DNA of 10,879 bases from Moheibacter sp035515075 (GTDB lineage Bacteria; Bacteroidota; Bacteroidia; Flavobacteriales; Weeksellaceae): NCBI GenBank assembly GCA_035515075.1, contig DATJBZ010000032.1:1-10879 (forward strand). Reading direction: 5' to 3'. Both the position numbers and the translations under genes were made by a program. Below the pieces are notes generated by a model. The model was not told the DNA's origin, searched no databases, and was given only the letters and a program-made list of their open reading frames with translations. Numbering within the stretch: the stretch's first letter is position 1; each line of letters starts with the position of its first letter. This document shows positions 1 through 6,200 of the stretch, one piece after another.

Positions 1-76
1 CTTCGACCGTTTTGCCTTGGTCGAACTCTTTTAAAATCTTTGCAATCTGTTGCGGTGAAAATTTACTCTTTCTCAT
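1..76 (-). CDS. IS3-family transposase OrfA, N-terminal fragment (runs off left edge)
   Basis: Leftward reading frame whose first 25 codons lie in the window, starting MRKSKFSPQQIAKILKEF and then DQGKTVE; the rest lies beyond the left edge. The opening 'M-R-K-S-K-F-s-x-x-Q-I-x-x-I-L-K-E' is the typical start of OrfA of IS3-family elements. OrfA is a small HTH protein that binds the terminal repeats of the element and is usually fused to the DDE integrase OrfB by -1 frameshifting. The start is the ATG at 76, with an A/T-rich leader and no Shine-Dalgarno. OrfB and completeness cannot be judged. A related stand-alone HTH protein is the main alternative. Confidence 0.75.
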   Translation of the reverse strand, partial: MRKSKFSPQQIAKILKEFDQGKTVE

Positions 77-117
77 AATTACTGCTTAAAGTTAATAAAA
101 AATTATACTTTTAAACA
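1..117 (-). mobile_element. Upstream end of an IS3-type insertion sequence (boundary uncertain)
   Basis: The OrfA start at 76 implies that the terminal inverted repeat of the element lies a few tens of bases to its right. On the minus strand a TG-starting AT-rich stretch (TGTTTAAAAGT, from position 117 leftward) is a plausible tip, because IS3-family ends begin with TG. The other end is outside the window, so neither the inverted repeat nor a target duplication can be confirmed, and the boundary is a guess. Confidence 0.35.
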
Positions 118-198
118 GTTCGGCTTGAGGGGAAGCTTACACAAGGTTTCATTACATTTAGCTTGAATTTTGACAAGGATTTCAAAATGATTGAAAAT

Positions 199-225
199 GT
201 CCAATGGAAGGAAGTTTGATTGGAC
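199..225. repeat. 7-bp inverted repeat GTCCAAT/ATTGGAC
   Basis: Perfect arms at 199-205 and 219-225 with a 13-nt loop, in the stretch between the IS end and the stop of the NfeD-like gene. No T-run follows closely on either strand, so it is a weak terminator candidate at best. It may be residual coding sequence of the missing part of the NfeD-like gene. Confidence 0.3.
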
Positions 226-257
226 TGTCAAGGTCTTTCTACCTGATACCCAATTCC

Positions 258-584
258 TCAGTTTTCCTTGATTTTCTGGGTATAGTAAAACAACACATTC
301 ATCACCACCATCAAAACCAATCCGCTCAAACAACCAAAAATCAATGCGGTGGTCAGTGCGTAATTTTGGTAAATGCCAGAAATGCTGACCCAACCAAACA
401 TCGACAAAAAGGCACAAATGTTCTTGAAGGAGAAAAATCTTGAGAAGAGGTTGTTGCGCTTTTTACCCGGTGTTTTTAAAATGACGGTGGACAACATTTG
501 ACAGAAAAACAGCAAACTAAATACGATGGAAAGCACCCAAAGCGCTTTTTCATACCATGATAATGTGTTGAGCCAATCCAGCAT
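258..584 (-). CDS. NfeD-like three-helix membrane protein, C-terminal soluble domain missing
   Basis: A 108-residue membrane protein with helices at about 13-35, 53-72 and 76-101. The stretch around residues 51-66 (FSFKNICAFLSMFGW) and the following 'GLVLMVVMNVLFYYTQKIKEN' pattern resemble the membrane part of Bacteroidota NfeD/YuaF-like proteins, which often accompany flotillin genes. Those proteins continue with a soluble OB-fold domain of roughly 80-100 residues after the third helix. Here a TGA at 258-260 ends the protein exactly at that junction. A second frame (about 267 down to 103) carries residues such as GKLRNWVSGRKTLTVQ and later ILVKIQ that vaguely recall the missing domain, so a frameshift is possible. 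The ATG at 584 has no Shine-Dalgarno. An IS end lies about 140 bp downstream. Family assignment is from memory of motif patterns and moderately sure; whether the gene is functional is unknown. Confidence 0.6.
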   Translation of the reverse strand: MLDWLNTLSWYEKALWVLSIVFSLLFFCQMLSTVILKTPGKKRNNLFSRFFSFKNICAFLSMFGWVSISGIYQNYALTTALIFGCLSGLVLMVVMNVLFYYTQKIKEN

Positions 585-623
585 TGTCGTTTGTGTTTTA
601 CCTAATTGTGATCGGCTAAATTA

Positions 624-652
624 CGAAATTATTCTCGATTTTAACATTTCAA
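624..652 (-). promoter_or_regulatory. Candidate promoter of the NfeD-like gene
   Basis: On the minus strand a TTG (650-652) lies 18 nt upstream of TAATTTCG (624-631), one mismatch from the Bacteroidota -7 consensus TAnnTTTG. The predicted transcript start near 617 leaves a leader of about 33 nt before the ATG at 584. Confidence 0.45.
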
Positions 653-658
653 TAGTAT

Positions 659-677
659 TTATTTAACAATTAAATAA
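659..677. promoter_or_regulatory. 19-bp perfect dyad, possible operator between divergent genes
   Basis: TTATTTAA (659-666), spacer CAA, TTAAATAA (670-677): a perfect 8-bp inverted repeat with 3-bp spacing, between the divergent NfeD-like and phosphoesterase genes. Its 19-bp span matches the usual operator size for DtxR/MntR repressors, and the rightward operon encodes such a repressor, so autoregulation is conceivable. All bases in the arms are A or T, so a chance palindrome is also likely. Confidence 0.35.
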
Positions 678-696
678 GTTTCTTAGTGAGCCGATG

Positions 697-729
697 TTGC
701 CCTTCTCTCTCAATTCTTTTGTTATTTTG
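697..729 (+). promoter_or_regulatory. Weak candidate promoter of the phosphoesterase-mntR operon
   Basis: TTG at 697-699 and TTATTTTG at 722-729 (one mismatch to TAnnTTTG), separated by 22 nt. The predicted start of transcription would be only a few bases before the ATG at 738, giving an almost leaderless message. There is no Shine-Dalgarno in front of this ATG. Confidence 0.3.
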
Positions 730-737
730 CAAACGAA

Positions 738-1967
738 ATGAAGTGGTGGATATTATTTTTCGTATTGGTTTGTTTGGTGGAAATTTACGCTTATCAAGCA
801 GTAAAAGTAGCTGTTGATAACAAATGGTTGAGCAGGATTTATGCGTTAATTTCTTTGGTTTTAATGGTTTTTATCACTTATTTGTTCAGTCGATTTGACC
901 GAAGTGTGGGCCAAAACCAAATTTCGATGATGACCATGGCCTTGTTGCTGTTGGTTTATGTGCCCAAAATCTTGGTGTTTTTGTTTTTGTTTACCGAAGA
1001 TATTTTTCGAATGATTGGCGGAAGCATTCAATATTTTTCAGCCAAGGACCAAGGCGCTTCTTTCTTACCCGCGCGCCGTCAATTCTTGAGTCAAACAGCA
1101 TTGGCTGCAGCGATGATCCCTTTTTCTTCGTTGGTTTATGGCATTTTCAAAGGGCGATTCAATTACCGTGTGATCAAACAAACGGTTTTTTTTGAGGATT
1201 TGCCCGAGGCTTTCGATGGATTTAAAATTTTGCAATTGTCGGATTTGCATTGTGGCAGTTTTGACCAGAAAGAAAAAATTGAATACGGCGTTGATTTGAT
1301 CAACCAACAGGATTTTGATGCTTTGGTTTTTACAGGTGACATTGTCAATTCGCATGCCGCTGAAATGGATGATTGGTACGCTGTTTTTTCAAAAATCAAA
1401 CAAGGGAAATTTGGCAATTACTCGATTTTGGGCAACCATGATTATGGCGAATACCTTCAGTGGGATTCAGAAAAAGCCAAACAAGACAATTTTGCGGCCA
1501 TCAAAGCGATTCACCCCAAATTGGGTTGGGATTTGTTGTTGAATGGACACCGGAAATTTGAAAAAGACGGCCAAGAAATCTTTCTGATTGGTGTAGAAAA
1601 CTGGGGCGCGAAATTTCGGTCCACTGGTGATCTAAAAAAAGCTTCTGAAGGCATTGAAGCCAAAGATTTTAAAATATTGTTGAGCCATGATCCTTCGCAT
1701 TGGGAATTGGAAGCGCAGCCGAGTTCTTTGCATTACCAGTTGACTTTGAGTGGGCATACACACGGCATGCAGTTTGGCATTGAGATTCCCGGTTGGATCA
1801 AATGGAGTCCAGTGCAGTATGTTTACCAATATTGGGCGGGATTGTACGAGAAAAACAAACGTTTTCTCTATGTCAATCGAGGATTTGGTTACCATGCTTA
1901 TCCAGGGCGTGTGGGCATTTGGCCAGAAATTACTTTGATTGAATTGAAAAAGAAAGTTAATGCGTAA
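738..1967 (+). CDS. Membrane-anchored calcineurin-like metallophosphoesterase (YkuE/YaeI type)
   Basis: A 409-residue enzyme with two parts. Residues 1-90 hold about three membrane helices (2-22, 33-51, 66-86). Residues 111-135 form a fourth hydrophobic segment headed by a twin-arginine sequence (ARRQFLSQTALAAAM). The catalytic domain starts near 160 and has all metallophosphoesterase motifs: SDLHCGS (D169, H171), GD (200-201), GNHD (232-235), SHDPSHW (H317) and SGHTHG (H340, H342), which bind two metal ions, usually Mn or Fe. The C-terminal NRGFGYHAYPGRVG is typical of this subfamily. It hydrolyses a phosphoester at the membrane, presumably on the extracytoplasmic side; the substrate is unknown, with envelope lipids or nucleotide-linked intermediates as options. 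It is the first gene of a two-gene unit, 9 nt before the mntR-like gene. The ATG at 738 gives a good first helix; no Shine-Dalgarno is seen. Confidence 0.9.
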   Translation: MKWWILFFVLVCLVEIYAYQAVKVAVDNKWLSRIYALISLVLMVFITYLFSRFDRSVGQNQISMMTMALLLLVYVPKILVFLFLFTEDIFRMIGGSIQYFSAKDQGASFLPARRQFLSQTALAAAMIPFSSLVYGIFKGRFNYRVIKQTVFFEDLPEAFDGFKILQLSDLHCGSFDQKEKIEYGVDLINQQDFDALVFTGDIVNSHAAEMDDWYAVFSKIKQGKFGNYSILGNHDYGEYLQWDSEKAKQDNFAAIKAIHPKLGWDLLLNGHRKFEKDGQEIFLIGVENWGAKFRSTGDLKKASEGIEAKDFKILLSHDPSHWELEAQPSSLHYQLTLSGHTHGMQFGIEIPGWIKWSPVQYVYQYWAGLYEKNKRFLYVNRGFGYHAYPGRVGIWPEITLIELKKKVNA

Positions 1968-1976
1968 ATTTGAAAA

Positions 1977-2630
1977 ATGATCTCACTCACTGAAGAAAAC
2001 TATTTGAAAGCGATGTACAATCTTTCTCTGAAAACAGGAGAAATTTCTGTGAACGATTTGAGCAAAGCCTTGAACATCAAAATGCCTACGGTGACCAGCA
2101 TGGTGAAAAAGTTGGCGACCAAAAAATTGGTGCATTATCAGTCCTACAAACCATTGATTTTAACAGAAGAAGGGAAAAGGAAAGCTTTGCTCATCATCCG
2201 AAAACACCGTTTGACAGAAATGTTTTTGGTCGAAAAGATGGGCTTTGGTTGGGAAGAAGTGCATGAAATTGCTGAACAAATCGAACACATTCATTCGCCA
2301 AAGTTTTTTGAGAAAATGGATGAAATGTTGGATTTCCCGAGTGTCGATCCACATGGTTCGCCCATTCCTGATGTTTTGGGCAACATCCAATTGCCGAACT
2401 ATTTGCCACTCAGTAGTTTCAAAAAGGGAGATCGGGTGCAGTTGGTGGCAGTGACTCATTCGAGCGATGATTTTTTGAAATATTTGAACAGCAAAAACTT
2501 GCAATTGGAGAGCGTCTTGGACATTTTACAAGTTGAGGACTTTGACCAAAGCATGTTGGTACAATTGGCAAATACCAATTTGTCATTGAGTTCCAAGGTG
2601 ACCGACCGTTTGCTGGTCAAGCTGTGTTGA
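1977..2630 (+). CDS. mntR: DtxR/MntR-family metal-dependent transcriptional repressor with FeoA-like C-terminal domain
   Basis: A 217-residue repressor. Residues 1-65 form the winged HTH (TEENYLKAMYNL, recognition helix around KMPTVTSMVKKL). Residues 66-140 form the metal-binding and dimer domain (RKHRLTEMFL, HEIAEQIEHIHS, PHGSPIP). Residues about 142-217 form an FeoA/SH3-like domain, as in long family members. The metal ligands line up with those of DtxR: H77, E81, H96, E100, E103, H104. The position that is Cys102 in DtxR is Glu (E100) here, as in Mn-sensing MntR, which favours manganese over iron. Position 8 is Asn rather than the Asp of Bacillus MntR. It probably represses metal uptake genes, or controls export genes, in the cytoplasm. 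It lies 9 nt after the phosphoesterase and is surely co-transcribed. The family is certain; metal specificity is inferred. Confidence 0.88.
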   Translation: MISLTEENYLKAMYNLSLKTGEISVNDLSKALNIKMPTVTSMVKKLATKKLVHYQSYKPLILTEEGKRKALLIIRKHRLTEMFLVEKMGFGWEEVHEIAEQIEHIHSPKFFEKMDEMLDFPSVDPHGSPIPDVLGNIQLPNYLPLSSFKKGDRVQLVAVTHSSDDFLKYLNSKNLQLESVLDILQVEDFDQSMLVQLANTNLSLSSKVTDRLLVKLC

Positions 2631-2648
2631 TCGGAAGTGCCAGAGCTT

Positions 2649-2681
2649 TCCTTTATGGATTTATAAAGGATACAGTTTTTT
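2649..2681 (+). terminator. Hairpin terminator of the phosphoesterase-mntR operon
   Basis: TCCTTTAT (2649-2656) and ATAAAGGA (2663-2670) form a perfect 8-bp stem with a 6-nt loop 18 nt after the mntR stop. A run of T (2675-2681) follows on the plus strand. The stem is AT-rich and overlaps the stop codon of the opposing HTH gene, so it is only moderately strong. Confidence 0.5.
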
Positions 2682-2984
2682 CCATTTGGTGACCGTATTT
2701 CGACTCAATTTGAAATGTGCAGCCAGTTCTGTATTGTTCAATTCATAGGTTTTTTGGTATTGAAGAATCTTTAGGATGCTTTCTTCGTTGTACGATTTCA
2801 GCTTCTGATTGGCGACTTTCATTTCCTTGTTGGGCTCAAAAATCAATTTGTTGAGTCGATCAATGTCCATGACCGTGAGTTTGGGCTTGTCGAGAATGGG
2901 TTGGCAAATCTCTTTTTTGTGCGGGTATTTTTTTTCGATGATGTCATTGAATATCTTGCGATAGTTCACTGTAGAATTTTCCAT
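2661..2984 (-). CDS. Small helix-turn-helix protein
   Basis: A 107-residue protein beginning MENSTVNYRKIFNDII. I chose the ATG at 2984 over one at 3077 because residues before it (IPSKKHFGSILIKF) look like translated non-coding sequence while 'NYRKIFNDIIEKKYPHKKE' fits the family start. Residues about 66-107 form an HTH (SILKILQYQKTYELNNTELA, then AHFKLSRNTVTKWKK) with a recognition helix resembling those of transposase-type HTH domains. Similar short proteins are frequent in Chryseobacterium-like genomes, sometimes annotated as transposase, although they have no catalytic domain. It probably binds DNA; target and role are unknown. It is convergent with mntR, and its stop codon lies inside that operon's terminator stem. 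No clear promoter is seen upstream. Confidence 0.7.
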   Translation of the reverse strand: MENSTVNYRKIFNDIIEKKYPHKKEICQPILDKPKLTVMDIDRLNKLIFEPNKEMKVANQKLKSYNEESILKILQYQKTYELNNTELAAHFKLSRNTVTKWKKLYPL

Positions 2985-3037
2985 TGTACACTTGGTGCTT
3001 TTAGATAGATTTTGATTGGTAAATATCTGAAATTTTA

Positions 3038-3292
3038 TTAAAATAGAACCAAAGTGTTTTTTGGAAGGAATGGACAATTTGGTGAATCAAAAAAATATCG
3101 CTGTCCGATGGTCGAACAGCGATGTTGTAATTGTTTTTTGATGAATTTTTTGGTTTCAGTACCACCATCTTGGTATTTGATGGTCAATAGATAATTTCCT
3201 GGCGCCAAATCTTGCACATTCAAGTTGTCTTGTCCTGTTGTTTTTTGGCTATTGTTTTTGTTTAAATTGAATCGATTTTTCACAAAATTCAT
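3038..3292 (-). pseudogene. Relic of a T9SS type A sorting domain, reading through its terminator
   Basis: An 84-codon frame. Residues 24-53 (LNVQDLAPGNYLLTIKYQDG then GTETKKFIKK) match the last half of a T9SS type A C-terminal sorting domain, which normally ends the protein a residue or so after the KKxIKK. Here the frame continues for 31 residues of low-complexity translated sequence straight through a strong transcription terminator (3089-3123). A C-to-T change would turn the CAA at 3131-3133 into TAA right after the KKFIKK, so a lost stop is likely. The N-terminal half of the domain, the rest of the protein and any signal peptide are absent, and an in-frame stop directly precedes the ATG at 3292. 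I read this as the 3' remnant of a deleted surface protein gene. A real short protein is unlikely. Confidence 0.6.
3089..3123 (-). terminator. Strong intrinsic terminator, leftward
   Basis: On the minus strand, arms 3112-3123 and 3097-3108 pair over 12 bp (ATCGCTGTTCGA with TCGGACAGCGAT, one T-G wobble) around a 3-nt loop, followed by ATTTTTTT (3089-3096). This is a textbook rho-independent terminator. It directly follows the sorting-domain relic, not an intact gene. Confidence 0.85.
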
Positions 3293-3306
3293 CTAAAAAA
3301 TACAAT

Positions 3307-3320
3307 TTTCACGGGTGAAA
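3307..3320. repeat. Dyad TTTCAC-GG-GTGAAA upstream of terC
   Basis: Perfect 6-bp arms (3307-3312 and 3315-3320) with a 2-bp spacer, a form typical of protein-binding sites rather than RNA hairpins. It lies about 100 bp before the terC start. A separate perfect palindrome ATCATATGAT lies at about 3339-3348. Either could be an operator. Confidence 0.3.
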
Positions 3321-3359
3321 TAGCGCAAAATGATTGTGATCATATGATTAAATGTGTCC

Positions 3360-3387
3360 AACAAAGTTGCATCTACTGCACTTTGTT
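3360..3387. promoter_or_regulatory. 28-bp dyad overlapping the presumed terC promoter
   Basis: AACAAAGT-T-GCA (3360-3371) and TGC-ACTTTGTT (3377-3387) form an 11-bp inverted repeat with one unpaired T and a 5-nt centre. It overlaps the TTG that would serve as the -33 element of the terC promoter, so a bound repressor there would block transcription. It is not similar in sequence to the 659-677 dyad. Confidence 0.45.
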
Positions 3388-3409
3388 TCGTGAGAATTAT
3401 GGATATTTG
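3383..3409 (+). promoter_or_regulatory. Weak candidate promoter of terC
   Basis: TTG at 3383-3385 and GATATTTG at 3402-3409 (one mismatch to TAnnTTTG), 16 nt apart, which is slightly short. The predicted transcript start lies just before the ATG at 3424. Confidence 0.3.
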
Positions 3410-3423
3410 CAGAAATTTTTCAA

Positions 3424-4392
3424 ATGGTTTGGAGCATATTTATTGCTGTAGTTGCTGTGCTTCTCGCACTGGATTTGGGTGTGTTTAACAGAAAAGCACA
3501 TGTCATTTCCCACAAAGAAGCTGCCAAGTGGACCGCATTTTGGGTCACGCTTTCTTTGCTTTTTGCTTTTGTCTTGTATTGGTTATTTGCGAACCAACAC
3601 ATTGACAATCCTCAAAATTATACGCCGAGAACGGCATTTTCGAAATACATACAAGGTTATTTGCTTGAATTGTCTTTGTCGGTTGACAATATTTTTGTGA
3701 TCGCTGTCATTTTTAGATCATTTGCTATTCCACAGAAGTTTCAACACCGCGTGTTGTTCTGGGGAATTATCGGCGCTGTGTTTTTTAGGGCGGTGATGAT
3801 CTTTTTTGGTATTTGGTTGATCAACAAGATCGATTGGATGACCTATGTTTTTGGCGCATTCTTGATTTTAACCGCGTACAAAATGGCTTTTTCGAAAGAA
3901 GAATCTACGTTCAATCCCAAAGAGAGTGTGTTTTTCAAATGGATTCGAAAAATTATGCCGATTACCCAAGAAGTTCATGGCCAGAAATTGTTCATCCGTA
4001 AAATGGGGATTTTAGCTGCCACGCCTTTGTTTTTGGCGTTGGTGGTCATCGAATTTACCGATATTTTGTTTGCATTGGACAGCATTCCTGCCATTCTAGC
4101 GATTACAGAAGATCCTTTCATTGTTTTTTCTTCTAACATTATGGCGATTTTGGGCTTGCGTTCGATGTATTTCTTCTTGGCCAACATCATGGATAAATTC
4201 TTGTATTTGAAATACAGTTTGGCGTTCATTTTATTGTTTGTCGGGATCAAAATGGCTTTGCATTCGTATTTGGCTGTCAATGAAATAGAGCTTCCAGAGT
4301 GGATTTCATTGAGTGTAATTTTGGTTTCTTTGTTGACGGGCATTTTTTATTCGATGTACCAAAACAAAAAAAGCGAAGGAGAAGCATCATAA
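3424..4392 (+). CDS. TerC/Alx-family integral membrane protein, likely metal (Mn) exporter
   Basis: A 322-residue polytopic protein with about 8-9 helices. Family signatures are the acidic residue in the first helix (ALDLGVF, D17), the ELSLSVDNIFV motif (residues 82-92, with E82, D88 and N89 in a membrane helix) and the FTDILFALDSIPAI motif (211-224, D213 and D219). These intramembrane acidic residues are the expected ion path. Family members Alx of E. coli and the Bacillus TerC-type MeeF proteins export Mn2+; others are linked to tellurite resistance or metalation of secreted proteins. Length is normal for the long Alx subtype. The ATG at 3424 has no Shine-Dalgarno. An Mn-type repressor gene lies about 800 bp upstream, and dyads precede this gene, fitting metal-responsive control, though this is inference. 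The DUF4153 gene follows after 47 bp. Confidence 0.9.
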   Translation: MVWSIFIAVVAVLLALDLGVFNRKAHVISHKEAAKWTAFWVTLSLLFAFVLYWLFANQHIDNPQNYTPRTAFSKYIQGYLLELSLSVDNIFVIAVIFRSFAIPQKFQHRVLFWGIIGAVFFRAVMIFFGIWLINKIDWMTYVFGAFLILTAYKMAFSKEESTFNPKESVFFKWIRKIMPITQEVHGQKLFIRKMGILAATPLFLALVVIEFTDILFALDSIPAILAITEDPFIVFSSNIMAILGLRSMYFFLANIMDKFLYLKYSLAFILLFVGIKMALHSYLAVNEIELPEWISLSVILVSLLTGIFYSMYQNKKSEGEAS

Positions 4393-4439
4393 TTCCTTGT
4401 TTTGTTCGTTAGCCATACTGAATCTTTAAACCTAAACCG

Positions 4440-6200
4440 ATGAATTTAAAACTATTGGGCATACTGAGCAAACTGAAAAATGTATGGATTCGTTATCCAT
4501 TGGTTGTTTTGATGTCCGTCTTGATGGCTTTTTGTGCGATTTATTTGGTGGACAGCAATTATCCAAAAAGCATTGTAGAATTCAACATCACCAAGTTGTT
4601 GATCGTTTCAGCTTTGGGCATTTCTCTGACTTATGCTTTGAATTTATTGGCGCAACGAATAGGAAAGTCGTTGGTTTTTAGCGGATTGGGCGTGGTGTTT
4701 TTGGTGGGATTTTATTTTGTTTTACCAAAGCATGAAGCGGATTTCACGGAAGTGTACAGCTATTTGCTGATCATTGTGTTCATTTTATCGCATTTGTTGG
4801 TTGCTTTCATAGCTTTTCTCAAACCTGAAAATACTGAAAACAACTTTTGGCAATTCAACAAAAATTTGTTTGTCAATTTCATTTTGACTTTGATTTTCAC
4901 CTTTGTGTTGGTGGGTGGGGTAGAGTTGGCGATTTTGGCCATCGATCAATTGTTTGAAATGGATTTTGATGGGCTGATTTATCCCAAAGTATTTTTGTTT
5001 TTTCTGATTTTCGGAAGCACTTTGATCTTTTTGTTGTTCAATGAGATGGGGCTGAGTAGTTTAGAGAAGGAAGGTGAATATCCTGTGGTTTTGAAGTTTT
5101 TCACCCAGTTTATTTTGATTCCGCTGTTGCTGATTTATGTGGTGATTTTGTATCTGTATGCTGCTAAAATCGTTGTGCAATGGGAATTGCCACGCGGTTG
5201 GGTGTCGTACATGATTTTGGCTTATTCGATTGTTGGGATTTTGGCTTTGCTTTTGGTGCATCCTTTGAAAGAGAAAACAGCCAAATCTTGGGTCAAGGTA
5301 TTTAGTCGCGTGTTTTATTATACTTTGATTCCGTTGTTGATTTTATTGTTCACTGCGATTTTCACCAGAATTCTGAATTATGCTTACACAGAACCGCGTT
5401 ATTTTGTTTTGTTGTTGGCGATTTGGTTGAGCTGTTTGGTATTGTATTTCACTTTTTTCAAAAAGGCCAACATCAAATTCATTCCGATTTCATTGTTTGT
5501 TTTTGGTCTTTTCGGTCTAATTTTTCCTTATTTGAATGCATTTTCAGTGGCGAAAAGGAGCCAGAAAAATGATTTAGAACGTTTGTTGAACGAGAACAAT
5601 TTGTTGGTCAATGGGAAAATTGATTTCAATCAATCGGTTTCTGACACCTTGATTCATTCGATCGAAAGTAAATTTGAATTTTTGGACGAACGTTTTCAGC
5701 GAACTTATTTGTTGACGTTTTTGAACGAAAAAGCACAAAAAAAAGTACCCGAAAATCATTATTGGAACATGAGTGATTTTTTCAGTGAAGTAATTTCAAC
5801 CACAGGGCAAAGAAGTTATATGCGAAAAAACTTGGTGGCTACAACCAAGTTTCAGGACATTTCAACTTATGCTTATAGTATCGATGAAGATGTTTTGCGC
5901 CAAGAAGCTGTGGACATCAATGGCGATATTTTTACGTTCAATACTGGACGGGGGCAAGCCTATCAATTGATTTTGAATGGCAAAGATTCGGTTGATTTTG
6001 CACCACAATTCAAAGCTTTGTTTGAACAGCACAAAGGTTTGTCGGAAGAAAGCAAAGTAGAGCATTTGTTTATGGTTGAAAATTTAGGGAAATATGAAGT
6101 GAAATTAGGTTTTGAAAGCATCAATATGTCTCAATTTAAAAATGATCCGCCCAATTACTGGTTGTCCAATGCCCAATTTTTTATCAAAGAAAAATCATAA
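4440..6200 (+). CDS. DUF4153 polytopic membrane protein
   Basis: A 586-residue protein of unknown function. About eleven hydrophobic helices lie between residues 18 and 366 (approximately 18-37, 51-70, 76-95, 105-127, 142-168, 182-202, 218-243, 255-274, 288-311, 320-339, 345-366). A soluble C-terminal part of about 215 residues follows, starting with a charged segment (SQKNDLERLLNENNLLVNGK) that is characteristic of DUF4153/DUF4173 proteins, where a helix-rich membrane domain precedes a soluble tail. No catalytic motif is visible. It follows terC by 47 bp on the same strand and could share its transcript, since no terminator or good promoter is seen in the gap. Its end overlaps the end of menE on the other strand by 6 bp. 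Family assignment is fairly sure; a transport or envelope role is only a guess. Confidence 0.8.
   Translation: MNLKLLGILSKLKNVWIRYPLVVLMSVLMAFCAIYLVDSNYPKSIVEFNITKLLIVSALGISLTYALNLLAQRIGKSLVFSGLGVVFLVGFYFVLPKHEADFTEVYSYLLIIVFILSHLLVAFIAFLKPENTENNFWQFNKNLFVNFILTLIFTFVLVGGVELAILAIDQLFEMDFDGLIYPKVFLFFLIFGSTLIFLLFNEMGLSSLEKEGEYPVVLKFFTQFILIPLLLIYVVILYLYAAKIVVQWELPRGWVSYMILAYSIVGILALLLVHPLKEKTAKSWVKVFSRVFYYTLIPLLILLFTAIFTRILNYAYTEPRYFVLLLAIWLSCLVLYFTFFKKANIKFIPISLFVFGLFGLIFPYLNAFSVAKRSQKNDLERLLNENNLLVNGKIDFNQSVSDTLIHSIESKFEFLDERFQRTYLLTFLNEKAQKKVPENHYWNMSDFFSEVISTTGQRSYMRKNLVATTKFQDISTYAYSIDEDVLRQEAVDINGDIFTFNTGRGQAYQLILNGKDSVDFAPQFKALFEQHKGLSEESKVEHLFMVENLGKYEVKLGFESINMSQFKNDPPNYWLSNAQFFIKEKS

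Larger units (their letters stand above)
611..695. repeat. Spaced inverted repeat ATCGGCT/AGCCGAT
   Basis: ATCGGCT at 611-617 and AGCCGAT at 689-695 form a perfect 7-bp inverted pair, 71 bp apart, placed near the two opposing promoter regions. Each copy lies on the gene-proximal side of its promoter area. It could be a paired binding site for one regulator of both genes, or coincidence. Confidence 0.3.
2985..3423. other. Gene-poor stretch between the HTH gene and terC
   Basis: About 440 bases without a confident gene. It contains the leader of the HTH gene, a leftward terminator, the decayed sorting-domain tail, and, from about 3300 on, three small dyads and a weak promoter in front of terC. 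No tRNA, riboswitch or repeat array is visible. Confidence 0.6.

Noticed and set aside
246..283. 7-bp inverted repeat ATACCCA/TGGGTAT at the end of the NfeD-like gene
   Set aside because: A 24-nt loop, location across the stop codon and no T-run make a terminator unlikely.
204..443. Rightward frame with a run of four His (IHHHHQNQ)
   Set aside because: It is antisense to the membrane helices of the NfeD-like protein, has no family pattern, and its composition is explained by the opposite strand.
2985..3077. Longer N-terminus for the HTH protein from an ATG at 3077
   Set aside because: The extra 31 residues look like random translation and include the AT-rich leader; the internal ATG fits the family start.
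3293..3423. Mn riboswitch (yybP-ykoY) ahead of terC
   Set aside because: Expected from the gene family, but the conserved loop sequences and paired stems are not present, and the leader appears too short.
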